A DNA stretch of 40,541 nt, taken from positions 1 through 40,541 of IMG/VR virus record IMGVR_UViG_3300050343_000035; one strand, given 5' to 3'. Every line of letters begins with the position of its first letter. The stretch's first letter is position 1. Under the pieces are notes generated by a model that searched no databases, was not told the DNA's origin, and was given only the letters and a program-made list of their open reading frames with translations. The translations under genes and the position numbers were made by a program. Origin of the DNA: a virus. Shown here piece after piece: positions 1-9,147 of this stretch.

Positions 1-803
1 ATGTGGTGGCTATCTTCAAATGTAACTATTGCATCTGCATCTTGTAAGTCTGAAGATGTCCAAGTTTGTTGAAATGGTGTTATACCCCATAATAATTCTA
101 CTGTTCCATTATCTCCAGATATAAACAACTGACCTTTTGCAAACCATATACCAGTAAGACCAGCAGAACTTACTTGTGCTGTGGTCAATGTACTCCAGGA
201 GCTACCATCATATTTGATTAACTGAGAACCTGTTGTAACATTTGCTGTAGTTAAGTATATTTCATTACCAACTGCTGCTATACCAGTAAAGTTGTGTGTT
301 GCTCCATTAGTACCTGCTGCAATAGGTGACCAACTATCTCCATTGTCAGAGCTTTCATATACAGTTGTAACATCTGTTACATATAACTTACCATTTGTAA
401 GTTGTGCAAGATAGTTATTTGTACCACTAAAGGTAATATTTTTTGCTGCTGTCTGATAAAGTAAATGCACATTGTAAGAGCTATCCTCATCTCCATGAAA
501 AACATCTACTCCCTTACTATCAAAAAACCTAGTAACATCTTTCTCTGCATTGTTTCTTTTATGTGCATAATCTAAACCTTGACCACCAGAGAAATCACCA
601 CGAGAAAATATTTGTCCTATGTTAGTAGTTATATCTTCTGGGTTCTGTCTTAAATCTATTTGTTGATTAGGGAACTCTGCAGTACTTATTGTTAATGGTC
701 TGTCATTAGATATAGCAGTTCTAAATAATAGATTATCTAATCTAAACCCATAACCTTTTCTTTGTGGGTTTGTTACATCTGCAGTGGTTGGTACTCTAGG
801 CAC
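1..803 (-). CDS. Tail nozzle / tail tube protein, N-terminal part (runs off the left edge)
   Basis: This reading frame starts at a GTG at 803, overlapping the stop of the adaptor gene, and stays open to base 1. It continues in the same frame from base 40541 down to a stop at 39371, for 657 residues in all. The piece here holds about 268 residues. Near residues 150-160 it has an Asp-box/BNR-like motif (SSDNGDSW) typical of beta-propeller blades, with further beta-rich segments around it. Podovirus nozzle proteins (T7 gp12 type) contain beta-propellers and are encoded just after the adaptor, as here. I infer that it forms the lower tail through which DNA exits. No enzymatic motif was seen. A tail-associated propeller of another kind is possible. 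The start is uncertain because no strong ribosome site precedes it; translational coupling to the adaptor gene is likely. Confidence 0.65.
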   Translation of the reverse strand, partial: MPRVPTTADVTNPQRKGYGFRLDNLLFRTAISNDRPLTISTAEFPNQQIDLRQNPEDITTNIGQIFSRGDFSGGQGLDYAHKRNNAEKDVTRFFDSKGVDVFHGDEDSSYNVHLLYQTAAKNITFSGTNNYLAQLTNGKLYVTDVTTVYESSDNGDSWSPIAAGTNGATHNFTGIAAVGNEIYLTTANVTTGSQLIKYDGSSWSTLTTAQVSSAGLTGIWFAKGQLFISGDNGTVELLWGITPFQQTWTSSDLQDADAIVTFEDSHH

Positions 804-1737
804 TAGGATATACCACGCTGTTTAAACTAACTGGCTCTGGGTATCTTGCTCTCAAATCTTTTCTTGCTTGTTGTATTAGTATTTGTTGATACTGCAACAA
901 GGAGTTTCTTATACTTGTAGAAGAACCAACAGGATACACACTAGCTTGTATAGAGTCTGATATATATTCTGTGGTTGCTGCAGGTATATCTTTACCTGAA
1001 ATCATTTGAGCAGCAACACCTGCCATAATAATTGGTTCGTATTCTGTTTCTAATCCTGTGTCTGATAAAGTATTTTGTTCGCTAGTTACTTCACCAAATT
1101 TTTTTCTAAAAGTACAATGTACATTTACTCCACTAGCTATCCCAGAAAACTGTACTACTTTACCTGTAGATGTTACAGTTGTTGGCACATCAATAAGCTC
1201 TATTGATACACCTCTAAATTGTATAGATGTTTGGTCTCCAGATATAGATGTATACTGTGATACTGCTTTAAGTGGTGCAACTATTCTACTGTCATCAGCA
1301 CCAGTTAACGCTACATACCCACTAGCACTTGTAATAGTTTGGGATTCCACTGCAAATAATGTAGGGTATAAATTTTCTATTTGGTCTTTGACTGCATTAA
1401 AAACATTAAGTCTTATAAAAGGTGGGTTGATTTTTATTAAATCTGTTTGAGCATGTGTCTCTGCTGTTGTTCCCCTTGCACCTCTTTTAACAGTTAAGGT
1501 TTCGTCTGCTGTATTCAATGATAGAACTAACATAAGTTCTTGATTTATTTCTATGAATGCTCCTGAACCCATAGCATCTTCTTCTTCAGTTGTAAGAAAA
1601 TCAGATTCATAAGCCACAGTTGTTGTAGTCGTATCTGTGATTGCTGTTCTTAAATTAGAAAATGACTGTATGTCATCATTAGGTTCTAAATATTCTCTGT
1701 AAACTCTATCTACTAGGTTGCCTATAGTGCTACTCAT
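796..1737 (-). CDS. Head-tail adaptor (connector) protein
   Basis: The protein has 313 residues. The N-terminus (NLVDRVYREYLEP) and the alternating helical and beta segments resemble the podovirus adaptor family that sits under the portal. I recognise this from position and general appearance, not from a decisive motif. Its place after the capsid gene and directly before the nozzle gene matches the scaffold-capsid-adaptor-nozzle order of T7-like and related marine podoviruses. A central segment (TVKRGARGTTAETHAQ) looks like the short repeat common in phage neck and tail proteins. The C-terminus carries one copy of the GTTTAAAC palindrome, read as SLN. The stop codon overlaps the GTG of the next gene by a few bases. 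A head-completion protein is the main alternative. Confidence 0.6.
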   Translation of the reverse strand: MSSTIGNLVDRVYREYLEPNDDIQSFSNLRTAITDTTTTTVAYESDFLTTEEEDAMGSGAFIEINQELMLVLSLNTADETLTVKRGARGTTAETHAQTDLIKINPPFIRLNVFNAVKDQIENLYPTLFAVESQTITSASGYVALTGADDSRIVAPLKAVSQYTSISGDQTSIQFRGVSIELIDVPTTVTSTGKVVQFSGIASGVNVHCTFRKKFGEVTSEQNTLSDTGLETEYEPIIMAGVAAQMISGKDIPAATTEYISDSIQASVYPVGSSTSIRNSLLQYQQILIQQARKDLRARYPEPVSLNSVVYPSA

Positions 1738-1754
1738 AATTATAAATTCTAACA

Positions 1755-1791
1755 GAACTTAGGACAGTGTGGTGGCACTGTCCATAAGTCC
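1755..1791 (-). terminator. Hairpin between capsid and adaptor genes
   Basis: A perfect 8-bp stem (GGACAGTG 1762-1769 with CACTGTCC 1776-1783) has a 6-base loop. It is extended outward by a nearly perfect GAACTTA/TAAGTCC stem. No long T-run follows on the minus strand, so it may be a partial terminator or an mRNA stabiliser. It lies directly after the capsid gene, where such elements commonly limit expression of downstream genes. Confidence 0.5.
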
Positions 1792-1806
1792 TAATTAAAT
1801 TATCTT

Positions 1807-2805
1807 TTAGATAACTCCTGTAATAACGCCATGGTATTCTGCTGGACCTTTGTCCAAGCCAATTTCCATGTAAACACGCTTTGATATTGCTGCTGCATCA
1901 TCATTGTCTGTATCCTCTACGAATACTGCACCCTTACCTGGGATGTTTAAGAAACAAACATCAAGGTAGGATAGGTCAAGGACGAATGCTTTAGAAGCTG
2001 GAACGAATTCGTTCACAACTAATCCAATGTTACCAAATGGTGTGATGATACTATCAATATCAACACCAGCGACATTTCTGTCTCTTGGTAATACTGCCAT
2101 TTGAGCATTTCCAGAAGCTGCTAGTCCTTGGTTTAAATCAAGGATAGAGCCTGGTCTTGCAAAAAGAACAGGGTTTTGCATTGGTGCACCATTATCGTAC
2201 ATAGCTTTAAGTATCTCTGCTACTGCATCAAAATCTAATGCTGTGTCTGCAGATGAAACTTGGTTATCAAATGTAGATGAACCATTACCTGATGCTACCC
2301 ATTCGTTAATGCCACGCATTTCCCTTGGGTTACCATCTGTTCCATCATTGAAAGTAGCATTAAAGAATTCGTACTCAACTTCTCTTGCGATTTTGCTAAG
2401 TAGTTCTTCAATTTGAAATGCCATTTCATCATTGATTGGGTTTGAACCTTCAAAAGCTGCTGTTCCAGATTCCATAGCTTGGGAGTTCAAATATCCTGTT
2501 GAACCTAAAGCAGAGTATGTTAATTTCACACCCTGATTCCAGATTTGTACACAGTCTATTGCTGAACTTCTGCTTCTACCAAAATATGCTGGAGTTCCAC
2601 CTTCTGCAACTGCTGTATAGCTGTTGACTGTAGGTGTATCCACTTTTTGGGTTTGGAATACTGGAGAACTAAGAAGTTTACCACCTGTTAAACCACCCAC
2701 CATGGATAGTAAAGGTGTTCTTCTTGCACCAACTTTAAATAGTTCACCTGTAAAGTTGTTAATCTCAGCTACTGAGATTGGGTCTGGTGAGCCTATAGCT
2801 GCCAT
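1807..2805 (-). CDS. Major capsid protein (HK97 fold, SU10-like)
   Basis: The protein has 332 residues, the normal size for an HK97-fold capsid protein without a large N-terminal delta domain. The start MAAIGSPDPISVAEINNFTG and the segment EELLSKIAREVEYEFFN (spine-helix region) resemble the SU10/DUF5309 type of phage capsid proteins. A good ribosome site (AGGAGA, 6 bases before the ATG) precedes it. Strong hairpins flank the gene on both sides (2828-2848 and 1762-1783), fitting separate control of an abundant protein. The scaffold gene lies just upstream and the adaptor just downstream. The protein would assemble the icosahedral shell. Assignment rests on family resemblance plus gene order. 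Confidence 0.8.
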   Translation of the reverse strand: MAAIGSPDPISVAEINNFTGELFKVGARRTPLLSMVGGLTGGKLLSSPVFQTQKVDTPTVNSYTAVAEGGTPAYFGRSRSSAIDCVQIWNQGVKLTYSALGSTGYLNSQAMESGTAAFEGSNPINDEMAFQIEELLSKIAREVEYEFFNATFNDGTDGNPREMRGINEWVASGNGSSTFDNQVSSADTALDFDAVAEILKAMYDNGAPMQNPVLFARPGSILDLNQGLAASGNAQMAVLPRDRNVAGVDIDSIITPFGNIGLVVNEFVPASKAFVLDLSYLDVCFLNIPGKGAVFVEDTDNDDAAAISKRVYMEIGLDKGPAEYHGVITGVI

Positions 2806-2827
2806 TTTATTCTCCTAATAAATTTTA

Positions 2828-2848
2828 TCTAGGAGCTTTTCTCCTAGA
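2828..2848 (-). terminator. Hairpin after scaffold gene
   Basis: TCTAGGAG (2828-2835) pairs perfectly with CTCCTAGA (2841-2848) around a 5-base loop. On the minus strand the stem is followed by an A/T-rich stretch lacking a clear T-run. It sits between the scaffold stop codon and the capsid ribosome site. It could weaken readthrough or protect the abundant capsid mRNA. Confidence 0.45.
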
Positions 2849-2849
2849 C

Positions 2850-3299
2850 TTACTTGTCGTCTAGCTCGTTAAGAGCCATCATTTTAGACGCAATACTGTC
2901 TCTAACTCTGCCTGTTTTCTGTGCTTGGGCTATTTGGTCAGTGACATTTGGAGTTTCGTTAATGGCTTTTGCTGATTGCTGTAAGGCATCCAGTCTATTT
3001 TGACCTTCGTTTACTGTACTACGAATACTGTCTTGTTGTCCACTAACAACCTCTTCTCCAAACTCTGCTGACAAAAACTCCTTCAAAGCATTTGCTTCAA
3101 GGTCGCCTTCGTACATCAAATCTGCAGCTTTTCCAACACCCTTAGTTCTATCTAATCCAACTTCTTTGAACAAGTTGTCTCTCTCTTTGGACTGATATGA
3201 AATCAACTCCTCTTTAAGAGCTTTGTTCTCTTCACGAATTGCTTTCCAATTCTTGTCAGATTCAACTGAACCTTCTGTGTTATCAATATTTTCAGACAT
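2850..3299 (-). CDS. Capsid scaffolding protein
   Basis: The protein has 149 residues from an ATG preceded by GGAGA at good spacing. An in-frame start 14 codons further upstream lacks a ribosome site and was not chosen. The protein is highly charged and predicted helical. A coiled-coil-like stretch (WKAIREENKALKEELISYQSKE, about residues 18-39) is followed by an acidic middle and a lysine-containing C-terminal helix, the usual make-up of phage scaffolds. No catalytic motif was seen. It lies directly upstream of the capsid gene, the normal place for the scaffold, which is needed transiently for prohead assembly. The family itself is recognised from composition and position only. Confidence 0.7.
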   Translation of the reverse strand: MSENIDNTEGSVESDKNWKAIREENKALKEELISYQSKERDNLFKEVGLDRTKGVGKAADLMYEGDLEANALKEFLSAEFGEEVVSGQQDSIRSTVNEGQNRLDALQQSAKAINETPNVTDQIAQAQKTGRVRDSIASKMMALNELDDK

Positions 3300-3468
3300 T
3301 TGCTGTCTCCTATCTATAAATAATTTTTTTGCAAGTGCCATCTATGTAATGCACTGAGCCTTATCTACTTATTATTTATTTTCCATGTCTTGTTAGTAGG
3401 CATCAAGACAGTGTTCGTATGTATCCTGGTCAAGTTTAACCCCCAGACCTAGGAATAGGGTCGTATTT

Positions 3469-3497
3469 ATTATATCATAAATTAAAAATATACAAGT
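3469..3497 (-). promoter_or_regulatory. Candidate leftward promoter for scaffold/capsid genes
   Basis: On the minus strand a perfect -10 (TATAAT, 3474-3469) lies 17 bases after ACTTGT (3497-3492), or 15 bases after TTGTAT. The region is very AT-rich. About 170 untranslated bases follow before the scaffold ATG; no gene is visible in 3342-3508. The -35 region overlaps the 16-bp palindrome at 3495-3510, which suggests direct control of this promoter. Confidence 0.5.
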
Positions 3498-3510
3498 TGT
3501 TTAAACAACT
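3495..3510. promoter_or_regulatory. 16-bp perfect palindrome AGTTGTTTAAACAACT
   Basis: This is one of two 16-bp versions of the dispersed GTTTAAAC repeat; the other is at 30613-30628. It overlaps the -35 region of the leftward promoter at 3469-3497 and lies at the stop of the 288-residue gene. It could be an operator or activator site; the binding protein is unknown. Confidence 0.6.
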
Positions 3511-4375
3511 ATTGTTCTATGATACCTGTAACAGCACCTGTTTGTGTTGTCCTAGCTCCTGCTTGTGCAGAACTACCTGCGACCTGTTGTCTAAGTATGT
3601 TAGACACTGCTTGAAAATCTTGTACATCACCTAGCTGTAATCCTTCAACTATATCTTGTACATCAGGAATATCTCTGCCTTGTGCCAGAGCTTGTTGTTG
3701 AATATTCTGAACTTGATTGAATGCTTGTCTTGCAGCTTGTGGGTCTATCCCTTGTTGCCTAAGTGCTTCAACTGCTTCTATAGATATGTTTGTTCCAGAT
3801 AATAATGCTTGACCACCAATCTGTGCTCTTACAACATTTTGTGATACAACATCTCTAGCTGCAATAGTACCTGCTAATAATTGTTGCCCTATCTTTGGGT
3901 CAATAGCACTGGCTATAATCTCTTCATCTGTTAATGTTCTTGCAAAATTTCTTTGATAAAATTCTTTTACTGCAGGTATACCAGTAAGTATATTTGTATA
4001 GACAGTATTAACCCTTGTTCCTAATTCATCTGGAGATACAACATTTTCTATTAGTTGTTTCTTCCTATCGTTAGTCAAGATTATATCTGGGTTAATTCCT
4101 ATAGCTTCAAACTTTCTACTATAACCATCAACAACTTGTGTATACTCTGCTTCATTATATTTAGTAGTAATACCATCTGGATTTAAGTTACCAGGATAAT
4201 AAGTTTGATAAGCGTTAGATGTACGAACAGCTTGTATAGCTTGTTGTTCATCATTACCTGATTCAACAAATGATGCGACATAAATATTTAATAGTTCATC
4301 TGGTAACAAATTACCATATTTTTTCTTAGCTGCATCTTTTAAATTATTTAAACCTGCTGTAGTTATGTTTGCCAT
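3509..4375 (-). CDS. Putative internal virion protein, 288 residues
   Basis: I do not recognise a named family. The protein is helical and rich in Gln and Ala. Its C-terminal half (AARQAFNQVQNIQQQALAQG and similar) looks like a coiled-coil or rod-like helical bundle. It has no signal peptide or membrane segment. It is the last gene of the large block between portal and scaffold, and its start overlaps the stop of the 611-residue gene. The block order (very large helical proteins, a transglycosylase-like protein, then smaller helical proteins) resembles ejected internal proteins of podoviruses. I infer a virion or ejection role. It ends just before the 16-bp palindrome. Confidence 0.5.
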   Translation of the reverse strand: MANITTAGLNNLKDAAKKKYGNLLPDELLNIYVASFVESGNDEQQAIQAVRTSNAYQTYYPGNLNPDGITTKYNEAEYTQVVDGYSRKFEAIGINPDIILTNDRKKQLIENVVSPDELGTRVNTVYTNILTGIPAVKEFYQRNFARTLTDEEIIASAIDPKIGQQLLAGTIAARDVVSQNVVRAQIGGQALLSGTNISIEAVEALRQQGIDPQAARQAFNQVQNIQQQALAQGRDIPDVQDIVEGLQLGDVQDFQAVSNILRQQVAGSSAQAGARTTQTGAVTGIIEQ

Positions 4376-6210
4376 TATGTACTAAATCCTCTCTGTACTC
4401 CTGTTTGAGTTACACCAACAGAATTAGCAATATTGTCTGACAATGTATCTACAACTTTTACTATGTTATTGTTTAAACCATAAGCTGTTAATTCTTGGTC
4501 TGCTGTATTTTGGTCATTAGATAATAATACATTTAACCAGTTCTGTGAAGTCTCATCCATTCTTTCACCTAAAAATTGAAATGAATAGTTTTGCCATGGT
4601 GATGCTATTTGTTTATAAGTTAGATTCTCGTCATAGATGTCTGTATTAAATAAAACTTTTCTTTGTGATTTTAAATCTTCTTGTAATAAATCTGCACCTA
4701 CATCTGGGTTCTCTGCGTTTCTAATTATTCCTGCATAGTCTTGTAATGTGGCTTCATCTAATGCACCATACACTGGACCTAACCACTCTAATGCTAATGC
4801 TCTGGCAGATGCGTAACCTGTTCTAGTTTGGTCTACTTCACCTTTGCCTTCTAACCAGTTTGTAAGTCTCTCATCTACTTGTATTCCTGATGTTACATCT
4901 GACAATGCTTGTATTTGTTCTGATGCTTTGACTGCATCAAACTCACCAAATGTAACTTTGTCTGCAAACCATTCAGCTAATGAATTACCATTAGCATCTC
5001 TTATAGTATCTGCATTAGCAATACCAGCATTTTTCATAGTTTCTAAATATAATATTCTGTTTTGGTCTAGTAGTGTTTTAGCATCAGCAGGAAAATCAGC
5101 ATCTCCAATACCTCTACCTTTAGAAGTTACTAACCAATCTCTTTCTTCTTTTGTGCTGTTGTTCCACCATTCTGTGTTAGCCCATTCTTCAGTAAGTATA
5201 TCTCTATCTTCTACATATCCTTCTACCCATAATGAAAACATTTCATCATCATCTTTCAGCCAAGGTCTACCTAATGTTGCTTTTTCAAAATTGTCTACGA
5301 ACCCTACAAAAGGACTATCACCAGTAGTAATAACCTTCTCATCTAATTCGTTGACATTTCCAAAAAATACTGAGCTTGTCCACATAGTATCTGATGCTTG
5401 TACCTCATCTGGTCTTTCTCTACCACTGTATAGGCTATCTAATTCTGAATCAGATGCAGCATAACGCATATACATCATAGTTCCTGGAACTTGCCATACA
5501 ACAAACTTGTTACCTTCATACTCCCATATCTGACTTTCTACAAAACCTGTAGTTGTATCTACATCATCAACAACAACATCATCATCATTACCAGAGCCAT
5601 TACCAGAGCCATTACCATTACCATCACCACTAGGTGGTGCTTTTGTTATTGGATTTCCTTGTGCATCTAAACCTAAATTAACTCCATCTCCTGGTGCATT
5701 GTCATAAATATATGGTCCTCCTTCTGGTGCATCTGGATTTGTTTCACCTTCTGGTCCTGGTTGTCCTAATAAATTAAATTTAGTTTCTTTAGTTGTAGGT
5801 GTAGGTGTAGGTGTAGTTGTAGGTGTTACTGTTGAATCTAAATATTTTTGTTCTTCAACATCTGGAACAAAATCAGCAGGTCTCCCACCTACATCTGTAA
5901 CAACAGTTGGTGTACTTTGAACATCTTGTGGTGGTGTTCCAAATTGATTAGTAGTAGAACCTCTAGTAGTTGTGTCAATAGTAGATGCATCTATAACACC
6001 TTGACTATTGACTGTTGGCATTGTTGATTGTGAAGTCCTAGTAAAAAGTCTTTTCTCTGTTTCTGTTAATGGATTAGGTGCTTTGTTACTAGCTGTTCTT
6101 AAATCTCTAACTCTTTGATTATATAAAACTTCATCATATTCTGCTTTTGATATACGACCACTAACTAAATCTATCAACAACTGTCTATTCTCTTGTGGTG
6201 TTAGTGCCAT
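4375..6210 (-). CDS. Putative internal virion protein with low-complexity linker, 611 residues
   Basis: No family was recognised. The first 70 residues include a short helical segment (LLIDLVSGRISKAEYDEVLYNQR). A long disordered stretch follows at about residues 75-220: a Thr/Pro repeat (TPTTTPTPTPTT), then Gly/Asn/Ser repeats (GNGNGSGNGSGN) and an Asp run. The C-terminal 380 residues look globular and rich in Trp and acidic residues. At the DNA level the linker shows short tandem repeats near 5585-5635 and 5798-5825. It overlaps the next gene by one base and is co-directional with the rest of the virion block. A structural or ejected protein is inferred from context only. Confidence 0.5.
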   Translation of the reverse strand: MALTPQENRQLLIDLVSGRISKAEYDEVLYNQRVRDLRTASNKAPNPLTETEKRLFTRTSQSTMPTVNSQGVIDASTIDTTTRGSTTNQFGTPPQDVQSTPTVVTDVGGRPADFVPDVEEQKYLDSTVTPTTTPTPTPTTKETKFNLLGQPGPEGETNPDAPEGGPYIYDNAPGDGVNLGLDAQGNPITKAPPSGDGNGNGSGNGSGNDDDVVVDDVDTTTGFVESQIWEYEGNKFVVWQVPGTMMYMRYAASDSELDSLYSGRERPDEVQASDTMWTSSVFFGNVNELDEKVITTGDSPFVGFVDNFEKATLGRPWLKDDDEMFSLWVEGYVEDRDILTEEWANTEWWNNSTKEERDWLVTSKGRGIGDADFPADAKTLLDQNRILYLETMKNAGIANADTIRDANGNSLAEWFADKVTFGEFDAVKASEQIQALSDVTSGIQVDERLTNWLEGKGEVDQTRTGYASARALALEWLGPVYGALDEATLQDYAGIIRNAENPDVGADLLQEDLKSQRKVLFNTDIYDENLTYKQIASPWQNYSFQFLGERMDETSQNWLNVLLSNDQNTADQELTAYGLNNNIVKVVDTLSDNIANSVGVTQTGVQRGFST

Positions 6211-6213
6211 AAT

Positions 6214-9147
6214 TTACCTACTCTCTTGCATTGTAGCATACTGTTCAAAGGCATAATCAATTATAGGTTCACTTATCTTCCATGACAACGACCATGTATC
6301 AGAAACTTCACCAAATTCTTGCCATGAATCTTTGCCTAATTGTCTCCAATCATAGTCTATGTAATTTGGTTCTTCACCTTCTAGTGTTTTACCACCCATA
6401 AATGATGGTACAAAATCATTTTGTCCACCTTGTTTCTCTATTGCTTTATTAAATGCTTGACCTGCATCTATAGCAAGTACTGACAATTCATATCCTACAT
6501 AAGCTGCTAGTGCTGCAGGTGCTATTGCTGCTGCACCTAACCTAGGTAGTATCCTAGATATTCCTGTAGTTATTGCTAAATCACCTGGGTCTAATACAGT
6601 TCCTGCTGCACCAAACACTTTACCTACAACCTTCTTAGCAGATTTAAAGATGCCATCTACAACCTCTGGTTGTGCATTAGCTAATTCTTTTACCTTGTTT
6701 AAACTGTCACTATCTACAAGTTCAGCAGCATCTTCTACTACAGTACCAGCAACATCAATTATTTCTTCTGGCATCAATGCTACTTTTTGTGGAGCAAATG
6801 GTCTATCAGCTGGTCTAATATAATTAGGGTCTCCAGCCTTTATTAAGTTACCATCTACATCTCTCATGTGTTGTCCATAATTTGTATATGTGTTCTGACC
6901 TAATGTTTCTGTAGTCATAATTCTTCTAGCGTCTGGAGAATACATCTCTTTATGAGCTAACCATGCGTTGTACTCACCTATTGGACCAAAGGTATTACCT
7001 CTCATACCATGTCCAAATGTGTCATGTACAGCTCTAAAGACATCATTCTCTAACATTATTCTTCCATTTATATCTGTGTATCTTGATGCAGCTAACATAG
7101 GGTTTCTTACATCACCTTTAACAATGCCTTCTGGAGTAGCTAATGGATAACCAAAAGCTGTATCTGTAGCTAATACTTTTAGAGTTCCAGATTCCATATC
7201 AGCTATCATTTGTTGATGACCAGCTTTATTAGGTGTATAAGGGTCTACATCTACTATTTCAAAATTCATACCTGAATCTAACAATACTTGATATTGCATA
7301 TTAGTTTCCCCTATAAACTTCTTGTAATAAGGTATTGCAGTGTCATCAAACATAGGTAGTCTTTCAAATATATCTGCTGCTATTGCACCCACCTCATCAT
7401 TAAATACCATAGCTGGTTTAAACTGTGGGTCAGAGTATCCCATTATTTGGTGATAATCTTGTGCTATTTGTCTAATCCTGTCACTGTGTACAGATACACT
7501 AGCATCATCCATAACTCTTAATGTACCTCTAGTAGTTTGTGCTCTGTATCCACGACTACCATCACCCATATCTATACTTATTAAATCTTTAGGAACAAAT
7601 AATTCTAAAGTACCATTTACAGGTATTCCTCTTTTTAAAATACCTGTTAATCCTACTTCTTTTAAAACTCCATCTTCCATTAGGATTAGTTTTAATCCTT
7701 GACTCTGTAAGTCATTAAGTAAACCTGCAGCAGGTCTTGCATGTAATCCTGCAGGGTCTGTTACTTCTAAAGTAAAAGGTTTATAATCATCTATATTAAG
7801 AGTTTCTACATTAGGTACTACATTTGTAGGTGTGTCTGCTACACCTATAGTTGTGTCTAATTCATTGACATTACCTTGTAGGGTATTAGTAACATCAATT
7901 CTATTTTTAAAAAGTTGTGTTTCTAATACTGGACCATTCAGACTTTCGTATATTGTGGTGCTTGGATACATATTAGTCATTCCACCTATTTGTACTTCAG
8001 GATAAATAACTGGTAACAAGTCATCAGAAGCACTTGAATTAGCTTCAATAAATTCTATTATCTTTTCTTTTGTAAGTTGTTTAACTGCTTCACGACTACC
8101 ATCTCCCAACTTTTCATAAACATCCAAATCATTAGGAGCTAACCCAGCATTACTACGCATCTCATCAAACACTTCAACACCATATTTTCTGGTTAACTCT
8201 TGCAAAAACTCTGATAATTTCTCATCTATTAATTGCACAATAGGAGGAGCAGGTGTATTCCTTTGACCCATACCTGCGTATTGATAATAGGCATCATTAT
8301 TAATTATGTTCTCAGTCAAGTCATCCATTAATAAAAATACATTGTCTCCCAATACAAACTCTTTAGCTTTTTTATTAAATTCGTTTGTCCACCAAGTATG
8401 GAGTTCACGCAACTGACTTAGATTTTCAGGTGGAGTATATAACCTGTTACCTTTAAAATTTTCTTGGGGTACAGCAATTCTATTCCAATCTATTTCTACA
8501 TCAAGTTCATCTGGATTATAAAGTTCTCCTTCAGCATTTTGTAAAAATTCAATTATGTCTAAACCATGATTCATCAACACTCTCTGTTCAAGACTTTCAG
8601 GAAAGACATGTCTGATACCCATTGAAATTTCTCTTCTGTTTACATTATTTGTAAGACTGTCAAGTATTTGTCCTGCAGCGTATCTGTAATTATCTTTATT
8701 TTTAACGAATACATTCCCAGTTTGAGGGTCTTTTATGTTAGTTTCTTTTAAACTATTTATAGTAAACTTAACATATTTTTTAAATTTATCTGCACCATCT
8801 CTTGATGCTTTTGATAAGAGTCTATTGATACCTTCACCTTGCAGTTCAAAAACTCTTTCACCTTCTAAATCTATTGAGTCAATGTTTAACTGAGCTGCGT
8901 CTGTAAAAAAGTCTGTAAGTCTTTTCTCTATTTCTTTTGTTGAAAGTTTTGACCATGCTTCTGTAGCGAGTTTGGTCATTTCATTACCTAAATCATTATG
9001 GTGTAAATTATTACCATACATCATTAAGCTCAAAGCCTTTTGTCTATATGTTTGTATTACTGAATTACCAGGTACAGTGTCTAATATACCTTCTAAAAGA
9101 TTACTAAGAATCCTATCTTTCTCTTTAATAATCTGTTGTCTATTCAT
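6214..9147 (-). CDS. Large polyvalent virion protein with HPr-like and His-rich domains, 977 residues
   Basis: The N-terminal 400 residues are helical and unrecognised. At about residues 458-520 there is a clear HPr-like domain. It opens EVTDPAGLHARPAAG, with the HPr phosphorylation-site signature GLHARPAA and His469 in the catalytic position, and ends in an HPr-like G-x-L-x-L-F-V strand. Residues about 700-760 contain FRAVHDTFGHG followed by GEYNAWLAHKEMYS and TTETLGQN. This His/Asp/Glu-rich block resembles one I recall from large polyvalent phage proteins; it may bind a metal, but its function is unknown to me. A hydrophobic stretch (about 845-890) could be membrane-active. The gene lies in the putative ejected-protein block, so it may be delivered into the host. 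Whether the HPr domain is phosphorylated, or mimics host HPr, cannot be read from sequence. TAATG links it to the 38-residue gene. Confidence 0.6.
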   Translation of the reverse strand: MNRQQIIKEKDRILSNLLEGILDTVPGNSVIQTYRQKALSLMMYGNNLHHNDLGNEMTKLATEAWSKLSTKEIEKRLTDFFTDAAQLNIDSIDLEGERVFELQGEGINRLLSKASRDGADKFKKYVKFTINSLKETNIKDPQTGNVFVKNKDNYRYAAGQILDSLTNNVNRREISMGIRHVFPESLEQRVLMNHGLDIIEFLQNAEGELYNPDELDVEIDWNRIAVPQENFKGNRLYTPPENLSQLRELHTWWTNEFNKKAKEFVLGDNVFLLMDDLTENIINNDAYYQYAGMGQRNTPAPPIVQLIDEKLSEFLQELTRKYGVEVFDEMRSNAGLAPNDLDVYEKLGDGSREAVKQLTKEKIIEFIEANSSASDDLLPVIYPEVQIGGMTNMYPSTTIYESLNGPVLETQLFKNRIDVTNTLQGNVNELDTTIGVADTPTNVVPNVETLNIDDYKPFTLEVTDPAGLHARPAAGLLNDLQSQGLKLILMEDGVLKEVGLTGILKRGIPVNGTLELFVPKDLISIDMGDGSRGYRAQTTRGTLRVMDDASVSVHSDRIRQIAQDYHQIMGYSDPQFKPAMVFNDEVGAIAADIFERLPMFDDTAIPYYKKFIGETNMQYQVLLDSGMNFEIVDVDPYTPNKAGHQQMIADMESGTLKVLATDTAFGYPLATPEGIVKGDVRNPMLAASRYTDINGRIMLENDVFRAVHDTFGHGMRGNTFGPIGEYNAWLAHKEMYSPDARRIMTTETLGQNTYTNYGQHMRDVDGNLIKAGDPNYIRPADRPFAPQKVALMPEEIIDVAGTVVEDAAELVDSDSLNKVKELANAQPEVVDGIFKSAKKVVGKVFGAAGTVLDPGDLAITTGISRILPRLGAAAIAPAALAAYVGYELSVLAIDAGQAFNKAIEKQGGQNDFVPSFMGGKTLEGEEPNYIDYDWRQLGKDSWQEFGEVSDTWSLSWKISEPIIDYAFEQYATMQESR

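Noticed and set aside
5585-5830. Possible repeat array (CRISPR-like) from short tandem repeats
   Set aside because: The repeats are 6-18 bases, in frame and encode Thr/Pro and Gly/Asn/Ser linkers; there are no unique spacers.
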